Origin: Massospora cicadina
Taxonomy: Eukaryota; Entomophthoromycota; Entomophthoromycetes; Entomophthorales; Entomophthoraceae
DNA: 64,000 bases
Reading direction: 5' to 3'
Assembly: GCA_022478985.1 (NCBI GenBank)
Contig: JAKSZP010006618.1
Coordinates: forward strand, 124,001-188,000
Made by a program: the position numbers and the translations under genes. Below are positions 10,490 to 21,209 of this stretch, piece after piece. Positions within the stretch are counted from its first letter, which is position 1, and each line of letters starts with the position of its first letter. The notes beneath the pieces are model-generated. The model was not told where the DNA came from. It made no database searches and worked only from the letters and a program-made list of their open reading frames with translations.

Positions 10490-12447
10490 GATTGTACAAC
10501 GCCTTAAAAAATTTCAGCGGGTGATGGACACTATCCTCAGAGACCTCAAGCTTTCCTAAGATCTAGTACCTTAACAATATAGATGACTTCTTGCGTGCTT
10601 TTTCAAGCAATCAGAGAGCCTTCAAGAAACTTTTTATTGACTCACTTCTGAAGCGCTAAAAATAAAGCTTAAAAGCAATTTTTTCAGGAACAATTGAATA
10701 AATAGGTTTGTAATAGACATCAAAGGATTATTAAACAGACTGTCAAGGCTATGGTTCAAAAAGAGCATCCACTTTCAACAAAAATTGTGACATGCAGGTT
10801 TTCTTGGAGTTAGATGTTTATCAAAAGATTGTTTATAACCATTATCAATTGGATCAATGAACCATCCTTTGGTTTCAATAACAAAAAGCGTCCTTTGTTT
10901 GACCAAAAATTGTCAGCACGCCACCATCAAATTTTGGATAGTTTTTATCAATGCACTAGTTGTGAAATATCCACACATTAAGAAGGAGCTTATGTTGAGA
11001 GGACAACGCCTTCTTGTCAGCTATTGGCGCTGTGCACTTAATGGGTTAAGGAGAGGATATAGCATCCCATAGCCTGCTCCAATCTGAGTCTATACTGCCA
11101 CAAACGGAACTACATTTTCGCTAAATGGGAACGCCTTGTGGTAATTTACACCAATAGGGTTTTAATTTATATTTAAATTTAATAAAATAAAGATCATTAT
11201 GGACCACACGTCACTTTGCTGGTTTCAAAACCTGCACGACCCTGTGGGGCGACTAATGCATTGGTCCTTAAACTAAAAGCCTATAACTTCAAATTTGAAT
11301 TGACTTGGGATGAAATACCAAAACACAGATTTCCTATCATAATTACTACCCATTGCCATAGCATCATATTTGGAAGACCTCATGTATGAGAAAATGATTA
11401 GTGACTATTACTTCTAATAACCTCCAAATGTGATAAGAAACTTGGATAAAATACAAGAAAAATTTTTTATATGGCAAAATATTAAAAATTTAACAGAGTT
11501 ATCTCAAACTTTTAAAACTGTTGGGAAGGCCAATTATCATAAATGATGCACAAAAAGTGATAGAAAATGGAGGGCTACGTAATAAAATGGAGTTTATGAA
11601 GACTCGATACTATTGGGAAAGTGAGTGCTTTGTCTCCTAAAAATGATCTCATTCCGCCACCAGTGCCAAGTGGAGAGAATATTTGTCAAAAGGGTGTCAT
11701 ATAAAATGATAAAAGCTCGTTTAAATTGGTGAACCATATTCATTGATGTCTTTGGCACCCTGCCCACTGGTGATAACTGCTCAAAGTATATCATGGCGGC
11801 CATAGACCATCTGAAAAGATGGATAGAGGCACAAGCCATACAAGTCCTGGGCTATGTGACCATTGAAAGTCCTAAATTTGATCATTATCTAGAATAATGT
11901 GTACCCAAAGTTCATTCTCACTAAATTAGCACCAGTTTTACTTCAAATGTCATACATAAGTTAAATAAACACAAGGCAATTATAGAGTAATAATGACCTC
12001 CTATCAACTTAGTCAAATGGTACTATCAAATGTGTTCCTAGCCCTTTTTGATATACTTTAAAAGAAGCGGTGGACGTCTTGATATATTGGAGCACGCTCT
12101 TGACCACTGCCTTATTTGAATACATCAGCTATCATTTGACCATGGGGAAAAGCCCTTTACAGCTACTATACAGGTGACACCAAGAGCTGCCACCATTATA
12201 TTCTTGTATAGAAGAAAATACTAGCCTAGACTACACCCACTATTTGTTGACCCTGACTTCTATGATAGTATAGTAGAAAACTGAAGCTCTTAAACCAGCC
12301 TAGCAACAAAATTTTATTACTACAATGAGGATTTACATTGCAACGCCAAGCTACCAGGATTCAAGATAGGTAATAAGTGCAGTTCCATGATAAACATTGC
12401 TTTAGATGAAGAGGCGAATTTGCAAATGAATGGGTAGGTCCCTTTAA
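10490..12447 (+). pseudogene. Ty3/gypsy pol relic: RT, RNase H, integrase (gypsy-A)
   Basis: Pieces of one gypsy pol lie in order on the plus strand with many stops. RT (about 10,500-10,660) reads KNFQRVMDTILRDLKLS followed by a degraded YLDD region, matching FQRAMDTILGDLNLS in gypsy-B. RNase H (about 11,095-11,330) has RNY and a KLKAYNFKFEL end, matching the LKLQAYDFEI end in gypsy-B. Integrase core (about 11,740-11,860) reads DVFGTLPTGDNCSKYIMAAI, matching DVVGPLPTGANWCKYILVAI in gypsy-B. The integrase C-terminus reads NEWVGPFK at the right edge, where LINE 1 interrupts it. The most N-terminal RT and protease are missing. It belongs to the gypsy-B/D/E lineage. The element is dead. Confidence 0.7.
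12431..12447. repeat. LINE 1 target site duplication, left copy
   Basis: TGGGTAGGTCCCTTTAA is repeated exactly at 17,737-17,753. It encodes the W-V-G-P-F-K motif of the gypsy integrase C-terminus. Confidence 0.9.
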
Positions 12448-12589
12448 ATTTTAAATTTATTGCGGGGAAGGCTGACCATGGGACGGACACTTCCGAATAT
12501 GACTCAGGAAAGACAAAGTTAATACCAGGGGAGGCACCCCAGAGAAGCGATGCTATCTCTTGTTGCCAGCGGGAACGCCACTTATGGGG

Positions 12590-15500
12590 AGGGGGAGGGA
12601 ACGTATGAAGGGGCCGTAGCCACTATTGAGCACGTGTGGAGGAAGGGGTCTGATTTGATGAACCAGACTGGGAACCAGGAGGAGACCAGCTGTTGGTGAC
12701 GTGGTGGGAGGTGTCCAAACCTCCATGCTTTAAAAGTGGTCCACCAAATGAGACCAGAATCTGTGGACAGTTTCTGGGAGGGTGGGGGTGGAGCCTGCGA
12801 TGGCATCTAAGATGATAGTGTGGATGGTCCACATGGCGATTGCTACCACCAGGGCACGGAGGGAGAGTGGAAGGAGGAGGCCATTGATAGAGCAAACATA
12901 TCTCTTGACAGACTGAAGGGATGCGTTGTTCCTGGCCCAGCAGACGTTGAACTTCGCGTCATATCACTTTAGAGGTGGGGCACTTCTCCAGGCGGTGGAA
13001 CAGCGTTCCATACTGGCCACACACGACACAGGATGAGTGTAAAGCGTTAGAGAGCTCAGCTGTACGATACACCCGCCTCAGGCAGCGCCACACATGGGAG
13101 CGGACTTGAGGCTGAAACAGAGGATGGTGTGCGTATTTCCAGATAGTTTTTTGAGTCTCAATGGAATAAGGGATGTCCATCATGACCAGGTAGTCAACCC
13201 TGGATAGGACATGGGGCCGAATGGGGATCACGCCGTCATGGATGGGTAGCCCCTGTACCTCTTGTGTGAACTGAGGAGAGGGGCAGCCTCTTCAGGTTGT
13301 ATGTCCGCTAATACGAATTCTCCACTCTGCGCTTTGCATGGAGAGTAGGATTCGTTTGTAGTAGGTTTTAATCCCGTGAGGACCTGTGGCCGATGTGTGT
13401 GATGCAAGGTATTTCATCAGGGAGTGGGGGTTTGATGGATTGTTGAGGCCCAAGGCTTGGGAGAAGTTGGAGCGGGCCGCGAGGGACCAGTGTTGGGATG
13501 GGAGTGTAGGAGCAGTGACGGCTGAGATCCAGGTGCCCAGGATCTGGGCAGCATGGGCTTTGAAGTCAAGCAGGCCCATGCCACCTTGATGATGAGGACC
13601 AAACATGACCTCTAGCCATACTGGTGGAGGGCGGCCTGACCAAAGCCATCCTTGCAGCAAGGCATACAGGGATTTGAAGAAGCTTGGGGAGAAGGGGATG
13701 GCGTGGGCTCCGAACCAGACTTTGGATAGGAGCATAGAGTTGGCTAGAACAACCCTGCGGGTAAGGGTAGTAGGGTGGGCTCTGAGAGAGGCGATTCGCT
13801 TCGTCACGTTGTCCAGTATACGGCACTCCATTACTGCTGATGCATATCCGCCTGTCTCCATCCACACACCCAGATGGCGCACCGGTCCTATGGTAGGTCG
13901 TGGCATGAAGGGGAGCACCAGTGGAGCGGTGTGTGTTGAGTTAGTAAGGCGTGGACGTGGGCGAGCAGATGGGCTGGGTTGGGAACTCATTTGCTGGGGC
14001 CCAGCAGTTCTGAAACTGACCAAGGAGGACGATTTCGGTTTTGGAGGTGTTCAGTGCCGCGTTGCTTACCCGGGAATATTCCTGGATGAGGGCTTCAAGC
14101 GCGCGTGCATCTTTATTATTAGACACCCCCACCACGCAATCATCTGCAAATGCCATCATCTTGACTGGGGTTTGGCCTGGCACATGGACCCCAGTGAGTT
14201 GGGCATTCACATTTCGCAGTAGTGGGTCAAGGCTGAAGTTGTATAAGAGTGGGCTGAGGGGGTCCCCTTGTCGCAAGCCCCTTTGAGGGCGGACTAATTC
14301 CGTTAGGAAGCCTGGGCCACGCACTGCCATTGTTGCAGATTCCGTGAGCAGCATCACCTAGTTGATGAAGTGGGGGGGTAGGCGGAATTGATGGAGGCAG
14401 GCCCTTAGGTATTCCCAGTTTACTCTATCATAGGCCTTTTGTTGGTCCAAGAATACCAGCGCCCCAGAGGCTGTGGACTGACATGCATTAGCCACGGAGT
14501 GCACGTTATCCCAGGTTTGACCTTCTGGGGATGAAACCGAATTGTTCTGGGGAGATGGTGGCAAATGCTACAGTCCCTAAACGGTTAGCCATGATTTTTG
14601 TTAAAATTTTGGTGTCTGTGTTTGTTAGAGAAATGGGGCGCCAGTTGGCTAAGTCAAGCTTATCCCCTTTCTTGAAGAGTGTGACAGTAAAGGCCTCATG
14701 TCCTCCTGGTAGGAGGCGCGTTTCCAACAGGCTTTGGTTAAGTGAGGCGAGCAGCAATGGGGATATATATTTGAAATATTTTTTGTAGAACTCATATGGA
14801 ATGCCATCTGGGCCTGGGCATTTTCAGTTTGGTGCACCATGAATGGCTGTCCATAATTTGTTTGGAGTAATTAAATTCATTATTTCCAGGTATCAGAAAA
14901 TGGTGCAGATATGAGCTCGGTCAAGAAATTCCACCACTTCGGCTGACTGAATTGGTTCAGCTCAGTATAACTCAGAGTAATATTTTTGCGTTTCAATTGC
15001 CACTTCGGCCGGTGTGTCCACAATGGAATTATCTGATCTTCGTACCTGTGTGCAGGCCACGCTCTGGCATGGTGCAAAAATTTTTTAAAGAAATATGTGG
15101 TGCATTTGTCACCTTTTGTGATGCGTGTGGCCCTGTATTGGACACAAACCTGATGTTTGTGTTGCCTTTCAAGTGCGTTGAGGTGGGCGGCTGCCTCCGC
15201 CCACTTCCGGCCCCATGCAGGGCTGTATCCTGTAGCTGGAATGTTGGACTCCAAGTGTGCCAATTCCGCCAGAGCGCGCGAGATAACCACCAATGTGGCT
15301 CATGAGCGTCTGGAGGAGAGATGGCGAGAGTGGCGGATGGTGTCCTCTTTGAAAGTTGCTCATGTGGAAATGGGGTCCACGCAAAATGGTGCAACAAACG
15401 ATTTTGCTGAAGTTGCCTCTTCCACCCACGTGGAAAATTCTGGTGACGCGAGCTTGGGGGGCGGATTTTGCACCAATGTGGGGCCTTAGCAACTGTGACA

Positions 15501-16200
15501 GGTAGGTGGTAGGTTATTGAGACCAGTCAGTGGTCATAGAATTCCATTTTCGTTGTTTTATAGTGGGAGATGTGGGGTTGGATTTTCGCCGGCGTTAGAA
15601 TAAGGTCAATGCAGGTCATGGACCTTAATTGGCCATTGTGGATGTGGGGACGCGTCATGTTTTTGAGCAGCGGGGCATGTCATGGCAGCGCATCCATTAA
15701 CCCAAGGGTGGCCTTTAGAACGCGTAGTTCTACGTGACCCTGTGGGGCGTGGGGTGAGGGAGGCCACCAGTCCATTGGTGAGGTTAGCCAACAGTTCATG
15801 TCACCAACTAGGAAAGAATCAGGGGGTAGCGGAAGGGATTTGACTGACAAGAAAAATTCCCAACGCTTGTGTGCACCGTTTGGGGCATAGATGTTGATGA
15901 TTGCATGCGCTACATCAGCCCACAAGAAGGTGACGATGAGCACTCAGCCATTTAGGAATGTTTCTGAGGATGTGAATTTGAAAAAATTACTTTTCTGAAT
16001 TAGCACCCCACAGTGCTTTGACCAAAAGGATAGGGATGGGAGGAGCATTGTTTTCCAAGCTTCCTCGGAACCTCATGGACAGTGGGACTCCTGGATGGCC
16101 AGGATATCCACGGGTATATTGTGTTGTAAAAAACTCAGTTTCCTAGCCCAGGATGGGGAGGCCTTGAGTCCAGCATACGCAACGTCCCTAGAGTGAAGGT
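12590..16200 (-). pseudogene. LINE 1 ORF2: endonuclease, reverse transcriptase, zinc finger
   Basis: ORF2 would nick target DNA and copy the RNA by target-primed reverse transcription. The apurinic-type endonuclease (about 16,150-15,480) shows FLVGDMNCWLT at about 15,810-15,780, the GDxN motif, and FYDHWSV at about 15,545-15,525, in place of the SDH motif. The RT (about 14,760-13,940) shows FGFIPRRS, VFLDQQKAYDRVNWEYL, RQGDPLSPLLYNFSLDPLL and the catalytic FADD at about 14,155. A thumb and connector (14,020-13,290) contains GWLWSGRPPPVWLEVMFGP. A C-terminal zinc finger CVVCGQYGTLFHRLEKCP sits at about 13,045-12,990. Long open blocks remain (243 codons at 14,023-13,292), but frameshifts at about 13,940, 14,360 and 15,290 inactivate the whole. 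Confidence 0.85.
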
Positions 16201-16202
16201 TT

Positions 16203-16230
16203 CCCCCTTCGCACCTTAGGTGCGAGGGGG
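16203..16230 (-). promoter_or_regulatory. Palindrome over the ORF1 stop codon (LINE 1)
   Basis: Arms TCGCACCT (16,209-16,216) and AGGTGCGA (16,218-16,225) are perfectly complementary around one base. A C-run and a G-run extend the stem past one mismatch. The ORF1 stop (16,218-16,216, minus) lies at the apex. The same structure occurs at 45,218-45,240 in LINE 2. It may act in translation of ORF2 (inference). Confidence 0.6.
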
Positions 16231-17630
16231 TGGGCCCCCAGGCCCCCAGCCTCTTCTAGGGTCCCCACGGGCTTTCACAGCAGCGCGGGTGTTAGCAGCA
16301 ATGCTATCAGAGTTTTTGTTGATTTTTGCAGAAAGAGTCACATTGGTTTTGGCCTTCGCTTTTTGTTTTCCTGACGTCAGACGAATTTTTTGCGGTGCGG
16401 ATGAGTTTGGTGCACCATCGAGCGGGTCAAAAAAAATTTTTTCAGTTGGGATAGGTCCCAAGTCAGTTTTGACTGGAGCTTGGGTGCAACGATTAGGTGA
16501 GATCAAATATCCTATCGGATCCTCAGATTAAGTGGCCTGCTCAGCATGGGCTTCCCAATCTGATTGGATGATGGATTCCTGAGTTGCTTCCACCGCGAAG
16601 GTCTCCATGTCCTCCTGGAGTTGTGAGTGTGGGATAGCGGTGGTGGCCTTGGCCGCTTCCTTGGCCGCGGCCCTATGGGCCTGCTTGGCCTTCTTCCACT
16701 CCTGCAGGGAGATGGGCTTTACCAATAGGTAGCAGCCTTGTGCTCCCCACGGGAAAGCCTCCTTGGTGCTTGCAGTTAGTTTGTAGTGCGCCTCTCCATT
16801 GGCCATGGCCGCCGATGGGGTGCTCTTGGAATGTGATGCCCTCCTTGATGGGGCATGTGTGCGCCTTATGGCTGAACGCGTCACAGTGGGTGCAAATGGG
16901 GGGCGCGCTGTCCACGGTCACCCAGAATGGGTGGGTGGTATGCCCTGCGATATTAATAAAAGTGGAGTGCGGGATCTGGGTTAGGTCCTTCGCGATCTAC
17001 TCAGTTGGGGTCAGAACTGCGATGGCTTTGCCAGTGCAAAGGTGTGGCATCAGCGTGAAGTGTTGCATTTCAAAAGATTGTATTTCGCCATATATGGCGA
17101 GACCATCTTTCAGGTGTTGTTCCAAAATGTCACGTTTTACCATAGTAGGCAAAAAGTCAAACGTGAGGAAAATTTGGTTTGATTTTGTCCATCTGGTGTG
17201 TTTGGTTTCGACGACCTGTTGCCCTTCAGGGAGGTCGACCACTATGCGCACTGCTGCAGCCTCGTCTGCTGCTTTTTTGCTTTCAAAACCTAGGTCCAGC
17301 CAACCGCACAACATGTAGTGAGGTGCAACTTACATAGCGGTTGGGAAAACTTTGTGTACATCTTCACAAAATTTTTCCCATAAGGCCGTTTTTTGGATGT
17401 CCAGATACACATGGACTCCAAATTCCACTGACAAAAGTGGCTGGGAGTGTGGCGTGTTGATGTACTGGTTGTATCGTGCTTGCCATGTGAGTATCTCTAG
17501 GGAAATTGTGACCGCCAGTTTTAAGATTTTTGTCTATTCCGCCAGATTCTCTGGGGCGTTTTCAAACGTTGGAGGCCGCGGGCCTTCCACCTGCTCCTCT
17601 TACCTTGCTTGCCCAACTGCTCCCTGACAT
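16216..17630 (-). pseudogene. LINE 1 ORF1, nucleic-acid-binding protein
   Basis: ORF1 would bind the element RNA in the retrotransposition complex. An ATG at 17,630 opens the reading, which frameshifts near 17,570 and has further stops. A central block (about 17,310-17,000) gives SNQIFLTFDFLPTM then LEQHLKDGLAIY. The zinc knuckle (about 16,900-16,850) reads PPICTHCDAFSHKAHTCP, a complete C-x2-C-x4-H-x4-C. An Ala/Lys-rich basic segment (about 16,700-16,640) follows, and a Lys/Ala-rich tail (16,506-16,216) ends at a TAA inside a GC-rich palindrome. LINE 2 has the same order. The zinc knuckle is intact here but has His replaced by Asn in LINE 2. Confidence 0.8.
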
Positions 17631-17736
17631 GAGCGCAAACTAATCTCCTCTGTGAGATTATCAAACTAGATTCAGTCTTTAATTGAATAGGTTGCAAAAG
17701 TGTTTGCAACGAGAAAGAAAAGTTTTGGAAATCAGT

Positions 17737-17753
17737 TGGGTAGGTCCCTTTAA
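17737..17753. repeat. LINE 1 target site duplication, right copy
   Basis: Exact second copy of the 17-bp repeat at 12,431-12,447. Confidence 0.9.
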
Positions 17754-17930
17754 GGTGATAAAGAAATTGTCCATTAAGCGTACAGGCTATAGAACGTGGA
17801 GAAAGAGTGCATCATTAGCAGGGTATATGCAAAGCTCCTTCGCCCACTTTAAAAGTACTATAATAAAAATTCTCATTATATGTTATGTATATTTTAACTT
17901 TATCTCTAACTTTAAAGTCTGCTACTGCTA
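17737..17930 (+). pseudogene. Gypsy-A integrase C-terminal end, resumed after LINE 1
   Basis: The plus strand reads WVGPFKVIKKLSIKRTGYRT. This repeats and then continues the integrase C-terminal GPF motif interrupted at 12,447. Similarity to YFGPFKVIEEQGSTHILSRT in gypsy-B supports the call. Confidence 0.7.
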
Positions 17931-18639
17931 AACATACCTCCCATAAAACTCTTTCTCCTCATTCCATCCACAAAACACTCTCTTAAGTCATGCTTGACTT
18001 TTTTACCCTTGCCGTGGCTTTCCAATAAAAAATTGACCACTTGTTGGTAAGATAATTAAATTGCTTAAGCTGCAAACTCCCCATACCTTTTTCAATGGAC
18101 GTTTTAGACATTTCAGAGAACTATTATTGTTCAGTCAAAGGGAAAATGTTGTCATATTGGGTGATCAAACAGTAAAGCACAGTTGATTAATTTACAAATT
18201 TATAATGTCTCATTAATTACCACGCTGACAAAACTCACTAAAATTAGTCGATATAAACCATAACAACTCATATACTCGCTGAGGTCACAAAGAAAATTTC
18301 AAGATTAGAAAAGATTAATTTAATAATTTGTCCACTATTACTTCGACTGATTATTGAATATAAACATAATTTGCAAGACAAAAACAATAGCAATATTATA
18401 CAGCCAATAATCAGGATGTTTCACAAATAACTGAAGCTGAAGCAACAATTGTCCAGGTAGCCTTGGATCAACTGCAAGGGAATAACTGTACTGGCACACT
18501 TATAGGATTTTGATAAAAAACCCAGGAAAACTTATGGAGAGATAATAATGATATAAGTAACATTAACAGAAAATCTGATGGAAGGCTAGGTGATTATATT
18601 CTGTAATAGAGCTTAGCAGTGTAATTCTGGCAATTAATA
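17931..18639. other. Unassigned, probably inside or next to a gypsy-A 3' LTR
   Basis: AT-rich with no coding homology. It lies between the integrase end and the LTR-like segment at 18,640, which is where the rest of a 3' LTR would be expected. I could not align it with 2.8-3.9 kb by eye. Confidence 0.3.
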
Positions 18640-18803
18640 AATATACCTTCTTCCATGTAGTCTATAACTTCTTTATCCCTACCATTAAAGGTGTAATAAT
18701 CTTCACATTGCTATCCTGTTTTAGTAATGGTATACCAGTACAGGGCACGTACAGCAGTAAATTTATAGCATGTTTCTAGGGTTTTGAATTTAATAATATA
18801 TGA
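18640..18803 (+). repeat. Putative 3' LTR segment (gypsy-A)
   Basis: Same-strand match to 3,920-4,096, ending in AATTTAATAATATA. If both are LTRs of one element, it spans about 15 kb and contains the LINE 1 insertion and the retroposed units. Confidence 0.4.
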
Positions 18804-19387
18804 AAACCAGCTATATGATTTTTTGCTATTTAAACACTAAACTTGCTTAAAAAGATACACATTTTCATCTTAGATTAAAATATTAAGTAGTTAGACAAAA
18901 ACCAAAATATAGCAAGCGTCTTTGGAACCTTCTAAAAGGTTCTTTATATCTGCTCCTCACGCTAAACTTAAATCTCTAGTATCCTTAGTCATTGTCAACT
19001 TCTGCATACAAGTATATATACCTTAATGACGTTGTATCTCCACATACCATCAAATGAACAATCTCTAAGAATCATTTGACATGCCACAGGGTCTAAGATC
19101 CCAAAAGTACTGAGTTCATCTCCATTGTGATAAAAACATTACTAAGAAAAGGCTAAGATTGCATACACTCATTTTTCATCTGTTAAGAAAACTGAACCTC
19201 TGGAGGATATGGCAATCACAGTTAAGGAAAACCACAAAAACTCAGGAAGTCTAAGATTAACAAAATGCGGCATACCAGGATGTTCTAATTTATTACAATA
19301 TTCAGATAATAAAATTAGAAAGAAAGTGACCCAAAAAAGTATAGGAAATAGGACCTAAAATTTAAAAAATTTTGGTTAAGTTCAAGA
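18804..19387. other. No recognisable feature
   Basis: AT-rich spacer up to the gypsy-B target duplication. Nothing seen. Confidence 0.4.
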
Positions 19388-19395
19388 ATAGACAT
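19388..19395. repeat. Gypsy-B flanking direct repeat, left copy
   Basis: ATAGACAT flanks the left LTR and recurs at 25,341-25,348. Ty3/gypsy duplications are usually 5 bp, so part of the 8-bp identity may be chance. Confidence 0.6.
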
Positions 19396-19910
19396 TGTTA
19401 TAAAATTGGCAGTTTTTGAGAGATACATAAAAGATTTTTTGCACAGGGTTTGCACAGGGTTTTCACAGGGTTCGACCCACTGAGCAATTAGGACCAATGA
19501 TATGATGATTGTTGTCCTCAACATAACAGAATGAACTTATAAATAAATATGGAGCACTCGCTCCCTCAACTCTCTTTTATTTAATATATTCTATACAGCA
19601 GATTCTCAGTGTTACACTCACTCTAAAACTACTAACAACTTATTTTCCTTGATCATCTCATCCCGCTTATATGGTAACGACTTTGGATGGTACCACTTTC
19701 GTGGCTTAGTAATTCACTTCACCATATCTCATTGGTTCCATTAATTATTCATTTGTCAATTCATGATTGCCCAATTTGGCTGATTTCTCAACAACCCAAT
19801 ATCGCCTCATTTCACAGTGCTCAATTAATTGTACTCATAACAACTTGGCGAATTCCGTCTGTTCTACCATATCAACTTAGAGCTTATTGTCCAGTCATAT
19901 TGGAATCGCG
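19396..19910 (-). repeat. Gypsy-B 3' LTR
   Basis: It aligns along its length with 24,842-25,340. Near 19,437-19,470 it carries three tandem copies of a GCACAGGGTTT-type unit where the other LTR has one. Its outer end is TGTTATAAAATTGG. Confidence 0.9.
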
Positions 19911-19940
19911 AAATTACCCCCTCCTTGACTGGACAATAAG
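19883..19940. repeat. Inverted repeat across the LTR and polypurine-tract junction
   Basis: CTTATTGTCCAGTCA (19,883-19,897) and TGACTGGACAATAAG (19,926-19,940) are perfect 15-bp complements separated by 28 nt. The spacer contains the LTR edge and the purine tract. The right arm lies in the internal region and has no counterpart beside the 5' LTR. Confidence 0.8.
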
Positions 19941-20980
19941 GCTCCTATTGCTTATACGCCCAGAGGAACTTTGCATGCACTTGGTTGATGATTCAACCAC
20001 TAGCAGGGTCCTTGATAGTATATGTGTTGACCCCTGTTCCTCAATGACTTTGAATGGACCAAAGTATATACTGGCCAGCTTGTGTTTCCACCCAAACCCA
20101 TTTTGGTCATGGAAAAGAACCATGTCACCTTCCTTGAACTGCACTAACCCGCTTCAATGTACCTGATCAGCGGCCTGATTCCTGATCTTCTTGGCTAAGC
20201 TGAAGTAATAGGCTTCAGTTTGAAATTTGGTCAGAATGTTTGCAAGGTTAGTCAAATAGCAGTGGGGTTCCACACCGCCGATTTCTTCCACACACAAATA
20301 AAGTAATGCTAGAAGAGCTGGGTGTTAGCTGTATAGTAGTTGGAAGGGACTCTTCCCAGTGGCGGAATAGTAACTGATGTTATAGGCAAACACGGCAGTG
20401 GAAAGAAGGGAGGTCCAATCAGATGGTCAATCCGTTACTAATTTTCACAGGATATTCACCAGAGTCCCATTCACTTATTCAACCATTCCATTAGATTCAG
20501 GGTGGTATGGGGTCATTAGAACCCCATGGATAGCCATAAGCTCATTAAGTTTGGGGAAGATGTGCGAGGTGAAATTGGTTCCATTATCAGTGAGAATAAA
20601 CTGAGGGCATCCATGTCGCTGAATATGCACTCCATTACAAGCTTAGCCACTGTAACTGCACCCAAGTCTTGTATTGCCCTTGCTTCAACCCACCGGGTCA
20701 AGTGGTTGATAGCCACAAGAATGTACTTACACCAGTTAGCTCCTGTTGGCAAGGGACCAACGACATCCAGGGAAACAGTATGCCAAGAAAAATGGGGTTT
20801 TACTACATGATAAGAAGTCTTACGGTGGAATGGCTTCTCCACTTGGCACTGATGGCAACAAGAAATGGTTTTGAGCACATCAAAGTTCATACTTTCCCAA
20901 TAGTACTGAGGGTGCAACAACTCCATTGTCTTGCACACTCCACCATGTCTGACTGCCTTGTGGGCACTCATAATAATTTC
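19914..20980 (-). pseudogene. Gypsy-B integrase
   Basis: Integrase would insert the cDNA into the genome. The zinc-binding part (from 20,971) has YYWES then SCCHQCQVEK, the C-x-x-C of the H2C2 finger. The catalytic core shows SLDVVGPLPTGANWCKYI (first Asp, about 20,785-20,735), LTDNGTNF (second Asp, about 20,590) and SNGMVE (Glu, about 20,485), so the DDE triad is visible. A frameshift near 20,620 separates the first Asp from the rest. The C-terminal domain (20,144-19,914) has GDMVLF and YFGPFKV, the GPY/F motif. Stops occur after the Glu. Confidence 0.85.
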
Positions 20981-21209
20981 CAGCTGGGCTGAGGGTCACG
21001 GAAGACTCACCGTAGAATCACTAATCTACTTGTACAGTTCCCCATTCCATTGGAAAGTATTTGTTCGCATCTCATTTAATGCTTTGATCACTTGGGGTGG
21101 TTCATAGTCATACTTTCCGCTGATCATCTTAATGTACATCACATCGCTGAGATCCACCGTCACCACAACAGTTGGCAATCGAGATAAACAGTCAGCGTTC
21201 TGATGCTTT

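Larger units (their letters stand above)
12448..17736 (-). mobile_element. LINE 1, near full-length non-LTR retrotransposon
   Basis: A 5.29-kb two-ORF LINE on the minus strand, bounded by a perfect 17-bp target duplication. Its 5' end (about 17,726) shares the sequence AAAACTTTTCTTTCTCGTTG with the start of LINE 2 at 43,624. A common 5' edge indicates a full-length copy rather than a truncation. The 3' end reads GTCCCATGGTCAGCCTTCC (12,484-12,466) and then an A/T-rich tail. ORF1 and ORF2 are both present but broken by several stops and frameshifts. The element lies inside a gypsy integrase. Layout (ORF1 with CCHC, then endonuclease, RT and a C-terminal CCHC-type finger) fits the L1/Tad-like group. 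Confidence 0.9.

Noticed and set aside
13386..15305. Plus-strand open frames of up to 205 codons (13,605-14,222 and others)
   Set aside because: They lie antisense to the LINE ORF2 RT, which has clear catalytic motifs on the minus strand.
19687..20166. A 159-codon plus-strand open frame
   Set aside because: It lies across the gypsy-B LTR edge and antisense to the integrase C-terminus; no domain of its own.
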